A DNA stretch of 12,910 nucleotides from CAZRNB01 sp964601355 (GTDB taxonomy: Bacteria; Planctomycetota; Phycisphaerae; Sedimentisphaerales; Anaerobacaceae), in assembly GCA_964601355.1 (NCBI GenBank), contig CAZRNB010000089.1:1-12910 (forward strand). The letters run 5' to 3'. The notes under the pieces were generated by a model. The model was not told the DNA's origin. It did not search any database and worked only from the letters and a program-made list of their open reading frames with translations. Positions 1-6,342 of the stretch are shown piece by piece (position 1 is the first letter of the stretch; every line of letters begins with the position of its first letter). A program made the position numbers and the translations under genes.

Positions 1-1
1 G

Positions 2-1906
2 AGGCGAACTGTATCGTTGGCTGTTTTAATCGTGTCGATTATCGCCTGGCTGCCTGTTCGTACTGCAATTTTGATATCAATATTTTTGCATCGTGCGCTG
101 AGGACAGAATACGATGCGAATATTGCCTTGATGAACCAGTTCTGGAATCCGTGGCTGCACTTGGTGCTGCTGGCTGGTCCAATTCTGTTGTTGTTGCGGT
201 TTTTGCCAAAAACATTCGATAGTCAAGACATTGGTGTCCCCGAATGTACCATGGGGCTGTCCAAGAGGCTCGTGGCAGTGTCTTTGGTTTTTGCCGGCAT
301 CTTCATGCTGACCACGGGCCTGATTCTGGACCAGCCGGGGCAGCGAAAAGCCGGCCGCATATTTGTTGATGAGTATCACTCACAATGGGAACGCACCGAT
401 AGGCCCTATGACACAAACTGGTATGGGCAGGAATCCGGATACAATTATGCGTGCATCTATGATTACTGCTCGCACTTCTACCAGATGTCCCGGCTGAACA
501 CGCCCATAAATGACGCTGCTCTTGGCAGCTGTGATGTCCTCGTGGTCAAGACTCCAACCTCCGGATATGGCCGGGAAGAAATCGATGCTATCGAGCGTTT
601 TGTCAAGCAGGGAGGCGGCCTGCTGCTGGTAGGCGAGCATACAAACGTCTTCAATACCGGCACGTTCATCAATGAGATCGCTGCCGTCTTCGGCTTTAGG
701 TTCCGTTACGACTGTCTTTTCGGGATTGATTCCGTTTTCGAGGAGTTGTACCATCCGCCATTCATACCCCATCCTATCGTTCAGCAGATGCCGCCGCTGG
801 ATTTTGCAGTGTCCTGCTCGGTCGATCCCGGGCGTAGTCTTGGCCGGGCGGTCATACGTTCCACCGGCTTAAAAAACCTCCCGGCGGATTACCACGCGAG
901 CAATTTCTATCCTCAGGTGCAGGACCGCGCGGAGATGCGATATGGTGCGTTTATCCAGCTCTGGGCAAAAAGCTGCTATGCCGGTCGCGTGCTTGGATTC
1001 ACGGATTCAACGATCTTCTCCAACTTTGCGGCCTTCGAGCCGGGAAAGGCCGAATTGATGCTGGGTATGCTCGAATGGCTCAATCACCGTAATTCACGGC
1101 CCGACCTGCGCCCGTTCCTGATCGTTCTGGGGCTTGTGCTTAGTGCCGCCGGATTAATATTTTCAAAACAAAGGCGCCGGGCCTGGGTAGTTCTGCTGAG
1201 CGCAGGGGTGCTCGGCTGGGTTACTTCCGCTGTGAGTGTGCAGGCTATTCATCGTCATTCTATGTCAAGCCCAAAAGGCTTAAGACCTGTGGTTCAGGTA
1301 GTAATCGATCGCACTATATGTAATGGGCCTTTATCCAGGAGCGGCTTCATCGCGGGCCAGAAAGATGGCTTCGGAATCTTTGAGCGGTGGATACTCCGCC
1401 TGGGCTATTTTACGATACGAAAGCAAAATACCGATGTATTCACGGGGGCGATTCTCGTGTTTTTACACCCTAACCAGACTGTTTCAGACCAGTTTCGTCA
1501 GGCCGTCGTCCGGTATGTCACAGTTGGCGGCAAAGTGCTTATTCTTGACTCGCCGGAGAATTCCAGCTCTACTGCGAACAGCCTGCTGTACCCATTTGGC
1601 ATGGCCGTGAACCGAAGCACACAGCTCCGCGGCTCACTGAAAGCTAAGCCTGATTGGCCAACCATTGCCATCAGCTCTTCCTGCCAGATAGATGGAGGAA
1701 AGCCGATTATGTGGATAGATTCTGCTCCCGTAACCGCGACAGTTCAGCATGGCAAGGGTACTGTCACAGTCATTGGATTCGGCTCACAATTCACAGATGC
1801 GAACATGGGAGTTACAGGTGACGTGATTCCGGATGAGAATCTGCGAAAGGTTTATGAGGTGCAGTTTCGTCTCCTAAGGGTAATAGCCGACTTAAGTTTC
1901 TTGTAA
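2..1906 (+). CDS. Membrane protein with two DUF4350/GATase1-like domains (5' partial)
   Basis: The frame is open to the left edge of the window: five sense codons precede a TTG at 17, so the true start probably lies outside. Numbering from that TTG, hydrophobic segments lie near residues 2-24, 46-63 and 84-105, then 366-382 and 389-408. Between them (about 112-356) is a soluble domain with a RIFVDEYHSQW-type beginning, a DVLVVKTPTSGYGREEIDAIERF stretch and GGGLLLVGEH. This is the layout of DUF4350-like, glutamine-amidotransferase-fold domains. A second, more diverged copy covers about 425-620 (VGGKVLILDSPENS; GKGTVTVIGFGSQF). No catalytic Cys-His-Glu set is evident, so a binding or structural role is more likely than amidotransfer. 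The Arg-containing first helices could be the tail of another membrane domain such as an exosortase-like one, but this is speculative. The specific function is not recognised. Confidence 0.75.
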   Translation, partial: RRTVSLAVLIVSIIAWLPVRTAILISIFLHRALRTEYDANIALMNQFWNPWLHLVLLAGPILLLLRFLPKTFDSQDIGVPECTMGLSKRLVAVSLVFAGIFMLTTGLILDQPGQRKAGRIFVDEYHSQWERTDRPYDTNWYGQESGYNYACIYDYCSHFYQMSRLNTPINDAALGSCDVLVVKTPTSGYGREEIDAIERFVKQGGGLLLVGEHTNVFNTGTFINEIAAVFGFRFRYDCLFGIDSVFEELYHPPFIPHPIVQQMPPLDFAVSCSVDPGRSLGRAVIRSTGLKNLPADYHASNFYPQVQDRAEMRYGAFIQLWAKSCYAGRVLGFTDSTIFSNFAAFEPGKAELMLGMLEWLNHRNSRPDLRPFLIVLGLVLSAAGLIFSKQRRRAWVVLLSAGVLGWVTSAVSVQAIHRHSMSSPKGLRPVVQVVIDRTICNGPLSRSGFIAGQKDGFGIFERWILRLGYFTIRKQNTDVFTGAILVFLHPNQTVSDQFRQAVVRYVTVGGKVLILDSPENSSSTANSLLYPFGMAVNRSTQLRGSLKAKPDWPTIAISSSCQIDGGKPIMWIDSAPVTATVQHGKGTVTVIGFGSQFTDANMGVTGDVIPDENLRKVYEVQFRLLRVIADLSFL

Positions 1907-1908
1907 AA

Positions 1909-1963
1909 GAATACAGAAGACAGGGGTCAGAATTATGAATTCTGTATTCTGTCTTCTGAATTC
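1909..1963. repeat. Nested inverted repeat between two genes
   Basis: GAATACAGAAGACAG (1909-1923) faces CTGTCTTCTGAATTC (1949-1963), with one mismatch in 15. Inside, CAGAATT (1928-1934) pairs with AATTCTG (1938-1944). The structure starts three bases after the preceding stop codon and ends before the ribosome binding site of the next gene. It could act as a bidirectional or weak terminator, since T-rich sequence follows at 1961-1970, or it could be a dispersed palindromic repeat. Confidence 0.6.
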
Positions 1964-1984
1964 TTCTTTTCAAGGGAGACATAT

Positions 1985-2341
1985 ATGCGTACGATTTTTA
2001 TTACTGCGATTCTTTTGTGTTTCAGTAATATCTTTATGACGTTTGCGTGGTATGGCCATTTGAAAAATCTCGCGCATCGCCCGTGGATTGTGGCGGCTTT
2101 GGTGAGCTGGGGGATAGCGTTTTTTGAGTATCTTATTCAGGTGCCTGCCAACAGGATCGGCCATCAGGTAATGAACATCGGCCAGCTCAAGATTATTCAG
2201 GAGATAGTGACATTATCTATTTTTGTTCCTTTTTCGATTTTGTATATGAAGGAGCAGGTCCGCTGGGATTATTTATGGGCCGGCCTGTGTATTCTGGGTG
2301 CTGTTTTTTTTGTATTCCGCCAAAAACTCTTCGGTGCGTGA
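1985..2341 (+). CDS. DMT family protein, DUF486
   Basis: This is a 118-residue integral membrane protein with four hydrophobic segments, close to the usual length of the DUF486 family (small drug/metabolite-transporter-like proteins). Characteristic stretches are FMTFAWYGHLK near the first helix, a central AFFEYLIQVPANRIG, then a QLKIIQEIVTLSIFVPFSI helix and WAGLCILGAVFFVFR at the end. The ATG at 1985 has a good ribosome site (AGGGAG at 1973-1978). Transport substrate and physiological role are unknown for the family. The gene appears to stand alone, between an inverted repeat and the next promoter. Confidence 0.88.
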   Translation: MRTIFITAILLCFSNIFMTFAWYGHLKNLAHRPWIVAALVSWGIAFFEYLIQVPANRIGHQVMNIGQLKIIQEIVTLSIFVPFSILYMKEQVRWDYLWAGLCILGAVFFVFRQKLFGA

Positions 2342-2355
2342 TGTTATGTTTTAGT

Positions 2356-2384
2356 TTGACACTCGCAAGATAAACCAATAGACT
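2356..2384 (+). promoter_or_regulatory. Sigma70-type promoter of the MNT-HEPN pair
   Basis: A perfect -35 TTGACA (2356-2361), a 17-base spacer and a -10 TAGACT (2379-2384) lie 35 bases upstream of the MNT start codon at 2420. No competing open frame covers the site. Confidence 0.6.
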
Positions 2385-2419
2385 AATCTACAGGAATAAT
2401 TTATAGAATACAGGTAAAT

Positions 2420-2731
2420 ATGATAGAAGCGATAATAGAGCACAAACAGGAGCTTCATAGCCTTTGTCAGAGATTCAACGTCAAGAGGCTGGATATTTTT
2501 GGATCGGCTTTATCCGAAAAGACATTTGATGAGCACAAAAGCGACATTGATTTTCTTGTTGAATTCGAGACGATGGAAGCGATCCGTCACGCCAAATCTT
2601 ATTTCGGATTGCTTCAATCTCTTCAGGATATATTTTTGTGTCATATAGATTTAATTGAGATAAAAGCCGTACAAAATCCATATTTTCTTGACTCAATCAA
2701 TAAGAGCAGGAGTCAGATATATGCAGCCTGA
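2420..2731 (+). CDS. MNT-domain nucleotidyltransferase (MntA-like antitoxin)
   Basis: The 103-residue protein has the minimal nucleotidyltransferase signature: GS at residues 28-29, then SDIDFLVEF with Asp42 and Asp44, and a third acidic residue in HIDLIEI (Asp77). Helices RHAKSYFGLLQSLQ follow. In MNT-HEPN modules the MNT protein neutralises the HEPN RNase partner, in studied cases by AMP-ylating it. The active-site residues look intact. Its 3' end overlaps the start of a DUF86-type HEPN gene by 11 bases (ATG at 2721), the usual operon arrangement, but that partner is broken. The ribosome site is weak (ACAGG, about 5 bases before the ATG). Family assignment is firm; the antitoxin role is inferred from context. 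Confidence 0.88.
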   Translation: MIEAIIEHKQELHSLCQRFNVKRLDIFGSALSEKTFDEHKSDIDFLVEFETMEAIRHAKSYFGLLQSLQDIFLCHIDLIEIKAVQNPYFLDSINKSRSQIYAA

Positions 2732-2999
2732 GAGCTTAAAATATCTTTACGATATTCTTAAGGCCTGTGCTGTCGTGGACAACAAGAGGTTCTAACAACA
2801 TGAAGAATGCTCGCAGATTGTCATTCCCGCGAAGGCTGGAATCCAGTTCCTTATAGTTTTTATGGACTCCCGTTTGCACGGGAGTGACAAATAAATTCTA
2901 CTATTCATTTGTGAGATGCTTAAAACTATCTGGGGGATTCTGCAAGGCGATATTCCTGGTTTATATGACCAAGTCAAAAAGATTCTTGGGCGAGAGTAG
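2721..2999 (+). pseudogene. HEPN (DUF86) toxin remnant, centre replaced by a palindromic repeat
   Basis: An ATG at 2721 opens 24 codons reading MQPESLKYLYDILKACAVVD before TAA at 2793-2795. PESLKYLYDILKA is the normal N-terminus of DUF86/HEPN proteins. From 2916, in the same frame, the sequence reads MLKTIWGILQGDIPGLYDQV and KKILG, the typical DUF86 C-terminal helix (vw-i---dlp-l---i--il), and stops at TAG 2997-2999. A partial YYSF match in another frame just upstream (2899-2910) suggests an additional indel. The family is normally about 110 residues, so roughly half is missing, including the RX4-6H catalytic motif. The lost part coincides with the inverted-repeat element at 2819-2889. Confidence 0.8.
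2819..2889. repeat. Palindromic interspersed repeat inside the HEPN gene
   Basis: A 27-base arm beginning TGTCATTCCCGCG (2819-2845) faces an imperfect reverse complement ending CACGGGAGTGACA (2863-2889), with a 17-base loop. The TGTCATTCCCGCG...GGAATCCA core is shared with the element near 12780-12851, so both belong to one dispersed REP/MITE-like family. Its position explains the disruption of the HEPN reading frame. Confidence 0.75.
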
Positions 3000-3009
3000 G
3001 TCATCGCCA
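2989..3009 (+). pseudogene. 3'-end fragment of 5S rRNA
   Basis: GGCGAGAGTAGGTCATCGCC matches the 3' end of bacterial 5S rRNA (E. coli has GCGAGAGTAGGGAACTGCC at this position). It overlaps the stop codon of the HEPN remnant (the TAG lies in GAGAGTAGG), and a terminator-like hairpin follows within 20 bases. No 5' or middle part of a 5S gene adjoins it. Confidence 0.65.
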
Positions 3010-3019
3010 GGATTTATAG

Positions 3020-3049
3020 GCCCCACTCGTGAGAATCAACGGGGCTTTT
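3020..3049 (+). terminator. Terminator-like hairpin after the 5S fragment
   Basis: GCCCC (3020-3024) pairs with GGGGC (3041-3045), enclosing CTC-GT-GAG. The downstream arm is followed by TTTTATTTT. The arrangement resembles the terminator that normally follows a 5S gene. Confidence 0.6.
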
Positions 3050-3065
3050 ATTTTACGCTATTTTT

Positions 3066-3085
3066 TAGCCACAGAGGACACAGAG
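3066..3085. repeat. Dispersed 'AGCCACAGAG' intergenic motif
   Basis: TAGCCACAGAGGACACAGAG is a low-complexity motif that recurs between genes in many environmental bacterial genomes. Only one copy is present here, so calling it a repeat relies on recognition rather than on the window. Confidence 0.35.
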
Positions 3086-3115
3086 AAGGATTCTTAAAGT
3101 GGGGATGAAAAAAAC

Positions 3116-3145
3116 TTTACGAAAAATAAGGTGTTAATGTACAAT
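3116..3145 (+). promoter_or_regulatory. Candidate promoter giving a near-leaderless transcript
   Basis: TTTACG (3116-3121), an 18-base spacer and TACAAT (3140-3145) end only eight bases before the ATG at 3154. Transcription would begin within a few bases of the start codon. No clear ribosome site lies in between (CTGCAGGC). Confidence 0.4.
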
Positions 3146-3153
3146 CTGCAGGC

Positions 3154-3825
3154 ATGAATAAGGCGTTAAAAAAGAAGTATGATCGATGCCTCTTAATTGG
3201 AGTTTTTGCAGGTGTGGCCTCAGTAGTCTTTCTCGGTTTTGCCACATGGGTAGCTACAATAAAGATCCCTGAGATAGAAGATAAAATTCAGCAAGAGACG
3301 AGAATCGTTGAGGAACTCAGATACAGAATAGAAACAGACTTAATCCAGGGATTGTACGGGATGGCACCCGAAACCCAACAAGGGATTGATGTTCTTAATA
3401 TTCAGTTGGAGCAAATTAAGACTAAATCTAAAAGCATGCTGGAGGATTTACTCATAAAAAGGGTTGTGCAAGCGACGATAGGTGAAATCCAGCGTTGGGA
3501 TTCACTGTTTATCTATGAGGAAGGGGCGAAATCTCAGGTTGGGATATCTCCCTTGGATCCTAATGTATCACCGGAGAAGATAAGAGAACTTGAGCAAACC
3601 TTGACAAAAGTTAAGGAGAACGCTTTTTCGAGACTTGGACGGATGGTGGAAGAAATCCATCAGCATAATAAACTAAGAGCTGAATATGAAAAGGAACAGG
3701 ATACAAAACAGCGGTGGTTAGCTGTTTTGCAAATAGTGGGTTTAATAGCACTTGTGGCTGCCACTATATGTGAGGGAGTCGAAAAGCTGAGTTCGAGACG
3801 AAGGGAGAAACAAGTAGCCTCATAA
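3154..3825 (+). CDS. Two-helix coiled-coil membrane protein, unknown function
   Basis: The 223-residue protein has a basic N-terminus (NKALKKKYDR), a hydrophobic helix at about 12-36, a long charged, Glu/Gln/Lys-rich region predicted to form coiled coils (about 38-110 and 135-185), a second hydrophobic helix at about 188-207 and a basic tail (SSRRREKQ). This hairpin layout would place the coiled-coil body on the outside if the basic ends are cytoplasmic. No enzyme motif is visible and the family is not recognised. The gene is flanked by 5S rRNA-like fragments (2989-3009 and from about 3838), so it may have been inserted into, or recombined with, a 5S locus. Confidence 0.65.
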   Translation: MNKALKKKYDRCLLIGVFAGVASVVFLGFATWVATIKIPEIEDKIQQETRIVEELRYRIETDLIQGLYGMAPETQQGIDVLNIQLEQIKTKSKSMLEDLLIKRVVQATIGEIQRWDSLFIYEEGAKSQVGISPLDPNVSPEKIRELEQTLTKVKENAFSRLGRMVEEIHQHNKLRAEYEKEQDTKQRWLAVLQIVGLIALVAATICEGVEKLSSRRREKQVAS

Positions 3826-3837
3826 TTTATTGGATAC

Positions 3838-3917
3838 TGACGGGGAAACACCTGATCTCATTCCGAACTCAGAAGCTAAGCCGGTGCGGCTTATGGAATC
3901 GCTTTGCGGCGAGTCAC
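3838..3917 (+). pseudogene. 5S rRNA pseudogene (middle and degraded 3' part)
   Basis: From 3838 to 3882 the sequence carries the conserved 5S core, including CACCTGATCTCATTCCGAAC and TCAGAAGCTAAGCC (E. coli: CACCTGACCCCATGCCGAACTCAGAAG). The following ATGG and GCGGCGAG-TCAC fit a degraded continuation in which about six bases of GAGAGTAGGTCAC are missing. The similarity may begin as early as 3813, in which case the last codons of the preceding gene lie inside it. It cannot fold as a full 5S because helix I and part of the 3' arm are absent. Confidence 0.7.
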
Positions 3918-3931
3918 AATTAAAATCTGGA

Positions 3932-3988
3932 TTACATCCCGACAAATCAGAACTCCAATCCGGTCATCGCAAGAAGTTACATCCCGAC
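3932..3988. repeat. Short direct repeat downstream of the 5S pseudogene
   Basis: TTACATCCCGAC occurs at 3932-3943 and again at 3977-3988, a 45-base spacing. The stretch between the 5S pseudogene and the promoter at 4026 holds no convincing gene. Confidence 0.4.
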
Positions 3989-4025
3989 CTCTTGGCATTT
4001 TTCTACTTCATGGTTTAAATATGTT

Positions 4026-4054
4026 TTGAAATTTGTTTAGCCATTGTGTATAAT
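4026..4054 (+). promoter_or_regulatory. Sigma70-type promoter of the first DUF4160-DUF2442 pair
   Basis: TTGAAA (4026-4031), a 17-base spacer and a perfect TATAAT (4049-4054) lie 23 bases upstream of the ATG at 4078. A purine-rich AAGGATGG in between can serve as ribosome site. Confidence 0.65.
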
Positions 4055-4077
4055 TTAGGTAAGGATGGATATGAGAA

Positions 4078-4323
4078 ATGCCGACCGTGCTTAGATGGAA
4101 GGGTTATAGGTTTTTCTTTTTCTCGAATGAAGGTGATCCTATTGAGCCAGTGCATGTTCATATTCGCAAAGATAGAAATGTAGCAAAGTTTTGGCTCGAA
4201 CCTGTTGTAGCACTTGCGGAGTCTTATGGTATGAACCCACAGGAGCTTAATAAATTACAAAAGGTGGTTGAGAACAATGCAAAACTCTTCAAAAAGGCAT
4301 GGTATGAATACTTTGGCGAATGA
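4078..4323 (+). CDS. DUF4160 domain protein (toxin-antitoxin-like)
   Basis: The 81-residue protein matches DUF4160: MPTVLRWKGYRFFFFSNEGD at the start, then PVHVHIRKD with His26 and His28, KFWLEP, and a C-terminal helix NKLQKVVENN. The family is typically 75-90 residues, and its genes are usually followed by a DUF2442 gene, as here. Such pairs are widely treated as putative toxin-antitoxin modules, with the biochemical activity unproven. The conserved HxH after a Pro could bind metal. The 3' end overlaps the DUF2442 gene by 20 bases, implying translational coupling. Confidence 0.85.
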   Translation: MPTVLRWKGYRFFFFSNEGDPIEPVHVHIRKDRNVAKFWLEPVVALAESYGMNPQELNKLQKVVENNAKLFKKAWYEYFGE

Positions 4324-4606
4324 TGCTTTTGCAACCAGCGTTTCCTTTGATTCCGACAATATGTGGATGGAATTAGCCGACGGCAGGAAACTTGGTGTGC
4401 CTCTTGCTTATTTCCCAAGATTATTGCACGCGACGCCTCGCCAGCGTAAAAACTACATAATCAGTGGAGGCGGCACCGGCCTGCACTGGGAGGATATCGA
4501 CGAAGATATTTGTGTCAAGTCGCTGATTATGGGCGTGGGTGACAGAACAAAGCCACATTTACGCCGCAGACCCGCAACTAAAAAAGCAGTTCATTCAAGC
4601 CGATAG
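4304..4606 (+). CDS. DUF2442 domain protein
   Basis: The DUF2442 signature is clear: MELADGRKLGVPLAYFPRLL, ATPRQRKNYIISGGGTGLHW and EDIDEDICVKSLIMG. The ATG at 4304 is chosen because AAAAAGG lies just before it and it puts the conserved domain near the N-terminus. In-frame upstream starts (TTG 4268, ATG 4277) would lengthen the overlap with the preceding gene. It gives 100 residues with a basic tail (RTKPHLRRRPATKKAV). DUF2442 proteins resemble DNA-binding antitoxins encoded beside DUF4160; that role is inferred. The stop codon lies within the upstream arm of a terminator-like stem. Confidence 0.83.
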   Translation: MNTLANDAFATSVSFDSDNMWMELADGRKLGVPLAYFPRLLHATPRQRKNYIISGGGTGLHWEDIDEDICVKSLIMGVGDRTKPHLRRRPATKKAVHSSR

Positions 4607-4664
4607 TAGCCAATTTGGGATACAATAAGAATGGACGCCGAGTGATAATCGCTATCGGCTTTTT
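4598..4664 (+). terminator. Long-loop terminator after the DUF2442 gene
   Basis: AGCCGATAG (4598-4606) is a perfect complement of CTATCGGCT (4652-4660), followed by TTTTTG. The 45-base loop is long, so efficiency is uncertain. The arm overlaps the last codons of the gene. Confidence 0.5.
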
Positions 4665-4682
4665 GTTTGCGCAGATTTTCTT

Positions 4683-4711
4683 TTGACTGTGAGGAATGTT
4701 CAAACTACACT
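4683..4711 (+). promoter_or_regulatory. Promoter of the mannanase gene, in a duplicated module
   Basis: TTGACT (4683-4688), a 17-base spacer and TACACT (4706-4711). It lies in a segment (4661-4713) that is nearly identical to 7386-7439, including GCAGATTTTCTTTTGACTGT. Both copies follow a terminator and precede a secreted carbohydrate-active gene, which supports a genuine promoter and shared regulation. Confidence 0.65.
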
Positions 4712-4720
4712 GAGGCGTGA

Positions 4721-4883
4721 GTATGTGTTTAGCTGAGGGGAAGACCATCCCCAAAGCCTTCGGCTTTGTGGCTGCCACCCAGTAAAAGTGAAAAATGAGT
4801 GGCAGCCCCAAGCGTGGGACTCCAGCAATGCTGAGTCCGAGCTTGGGGATGGCCCCATATTTCGTATCTAGCTAAACACGTAT
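4721..4883 (+). promoter_or_regulatory. Highly structured 163-base segment in the mannanase leader
   Basis: An outer stem closes it: GTGTTTAGCT (4725-4734) with AGCTAAACAC (4870-4879), extendable to 14 pairs. Inside, CCATCCCCAA (4745-4754) pairs with TTGGGGATGG (4843-4852). AAAGCC-GGCTTT forms a hairpin at 4753-4767, GGCTGCCAC (4770-4778) pairs with GTGGCAGCC (4799-4807), and GGACTC (4817-4822) with GAGTCC (4833-4838). GCTTGGGG (4841-4848) can alternatively pair with CCCCAAGC (4806-4813), so two folds compete. It could be a regulatory leader RNA or an inserted palindromic mobile element. The sister promoter at 7409 has no such insert. Confidence 0.6.
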
Positions 4884-4921
4884 GGACAGAAATATGTTTA
4901 CCAACTGAAAGGAGCAAGGAT

Positions 4922-6040
4922 ATGAAACGGATAATCTTTTGCTGGATAGCCCTTCTAACATTTGTCAGCACACTCGGCGCTCAGAGCGATCCTAATTCGG
5001 CGATCAAGCTAACCGATCCTCTGGCTACAGCCGAGACGAAGGCCCTCTATCAAAACCTGCACAAGGTGGCGCAGGAAGGGGTTCTCTTCGGCCATCAGGA
5101 TGCGCTCGCTTATGGTGTTGGGTGGAAGGCTGACGCAAACGATTTTGATAGTGACGTCTTCCGTGTCTGCGGCAAGTTTCCCGCCATCTTCGGCTGGGAT
5201 ATTGGCCATATCGGCATAGACAAGAACATCGATGGCGTCCCGTTTGAGAATATGAAGGTCTGGATCGCAAAGGGCTACGCAAAGAGCGGTGTCAATACGA
5301 TAAGCTGGCACGCCCGCATTCCCGGAACAAACCAAAACGCCTGGACTCAGCAAAAGGTTGTGAGCCGCCTGTTGCCTGATGGCGACCTGCACGCGGCCTA
5401 TCTGGCAGCGCTGGATCAAGTCGCAACCTTTTTCGCTGATTTGAAAGGTCCCAAGGGCGAAGCAGTCCCCATTATCTTTCGACCATTCCATGAGCATAAT
5501 GGCGACTGGTTCTGGTGGGGGGCTAAGTGGTGCACGCCGGACGAATACAAACAGCTTTGGCACTTCACAATAGATTATCTAAGAAAGACAAAAGGCCTGC
5601 ATAATATCATTACCGCTTATTCTCCCGACCGTTTCAAGAGCCGCGAAGAATATCTCGAACGTTATCCCGGCGACGATTACATTGATATCCTCGGCCACGA
5701 CAACTACGGCGATTTCAAGTCGCTCCAGACAAAAGAGCAGGCTGTCCAGGCGTTAGAGATTTTGGTCTCATTAGCCGAGGAACGGAACAAGGTTGCCGCC
5801 CTGACCGAAACAGGTCTTGAAACTCTGCCTAATCCAACGTGGTGGATGGACGTGCTGCTTGAGGTTATCAAGGCAAGCCTCTCGACTAAAAAACTTGCCT
5901 GGGTGCTGGTCTGGCGGAACGGCCGACCGGATCATTACTACGCCCCGTATCCCGGCCAGGCCAGTGCCGAGAACTTCAAAGCCTTTGAACGCGATTCATT
6001 GACTTTTTTTATGGAAGATTTACCGCCGATGTATAAATGA
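4922..6040 (+). CDS. Secreted endo-beta-1,4-mannanase, GH26
   Basis: The 372-residue protein starts with a signal peptide (MKRIIFCWIALLTFVSTLGA, cleavage near residue 20) and continues as one GH26 (beta/alpha)8 barrel. Family landmarks are VLFGHQDALAYGVGW, an IFGWDIGHIG strand, TISWHARIP, FRPFHEHNGDWFWWG with the predicted acid/base Glu191, and ALTETGLE with the predicted nucleophile Glu296. WVLVWRNGRPDHYYAPYPGQ near the end is also typical. GH26 enzymes of this type cleave beta-1,4-linked mannans with retention. Both catalytic glutamates are present and no extra binding module is seen. Start support is strong (AAAGGAG at 4909-4915). The 5' leader is long and structured. Export to the periplasm or outside is expected. 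Confidence 0.92.
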   Translation: MKRIIFCWIALLTFVSTLGAQSDPNSAIKLTDPLATAETKALYQNLHKVAQEGVLFGHQDALAYGVGWKADANDFDSDVFRVCGKFPAIFGWDIGHIGIDKNIDGVPFENMKVWIAKGYAKSGVNTISWHARIPGTNQNAWTQQKVVSRLLPDGDLHAAYLAALDQVATFFADLKGPKGEAVPIIFRPFHEHNGDWFWWGAKWCTPDEYKQLWHFTIDYLRKTKGLHNIITAYSPDRFKSREEYLERYPGDDYIDILGHDNYGDFKSLQTKEQAVQALEILVSLAEERNKVAALTETGLETLPNPTWWMDVLLEVIKASLSTKKLAWVLVWRNGRPDHYYAPYPGQASAENFKAFERDSLTFFMEDLPPMYK

Positions 6041-6087
6041 TAGTGTTCTCTGTTTTTTCCTGTTTTTTTGAATATGGAGATAATTTC

Positions 6088-6342
6088 ATGCCTACAATTT
6101 TATTTGTAATGGGCTGGAGATTTTTCTTTTACTCAAATGAAAAGAATGAGCCGATTCACATTCATTGTAAGAAAGCTGAAAAAGAATGTAAGTATTGGCT
6201 GGATAAAAATAATTTTGCTCTCCAGGAAGCATACAGTTATAATATGAATAATAAGGATAAACGAGATGTAAAGAAGATTATCTTTGAATATTTTGAATTC
6301 ATAGAGCAGGAATGGAACAGGTTTCAAAGACAGGTTAAATGA
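6088..6342 (+). CDS. DUF4160 domain protein, second copy
   Basis: This 84-residue DUF4160 protein has the same ground plan as the copy at 4078: MPTILFVMGWRFFFYSNEKN, EPIHIHCKK (His24, His26), KYWLDK and a C-terminal helix. It diverges strongly in between. The ATG at 6088 is preferred over an in-frame ATG at 6037 because GGAGAT lies just before it and because MPT is the conserved family start. It begins 48 bases after the mannanase stop. Its AT-rich codon use (many AAT, AAA, TTT) contrasts with the mannanase and suggests a different origin. It overlaps the next gene by four bases. Confidence 0.83.
   Translation: MPTILFVMGWRFFFYSNEKNEPIHIHCKKAEKECKYWLDKNNFALQEAYSYNMNNKDKRDVKKIIFEYFEFIEQEWNRFQRQVK

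Noticed and set aside
2814..2889. CRISPR-like repeat at the palindromic elements
   Set aside because: There are only two distant copies with no regular spacers and no cas genes; they fit an interspersed palindromic repeat family better.
2884..3108. Plus-strand open frame of 74 codons across the HEPN remnant
   Set aside because: It is out of frame with the recognisable HEPN C-terminus and runs through a 5S fragment, a terminator and the AGCCACAGAG motif.
3830..4018. Plus-strand open frame of 62 codons downstream of the coiled-coil gene
   Set aside because: Its first half is 5S rRNA sequence and its second half contains a direct repeat. No ribosome site or protein family is visible.
4621..4645. 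TACAAT followed by a five-codon ATG frame, a possible leaderless mini-gene
   Set aside because: It lies in the loop of the putative terminator stem, encodes only MDAE, and has no -35 element.
5009..5563. Minus-strand open frame of 184 codons inside the mannanase gene
   Set aside because: It lies wholly antisense to a confidently identified GH26 domain and has no recognisable protein motif.
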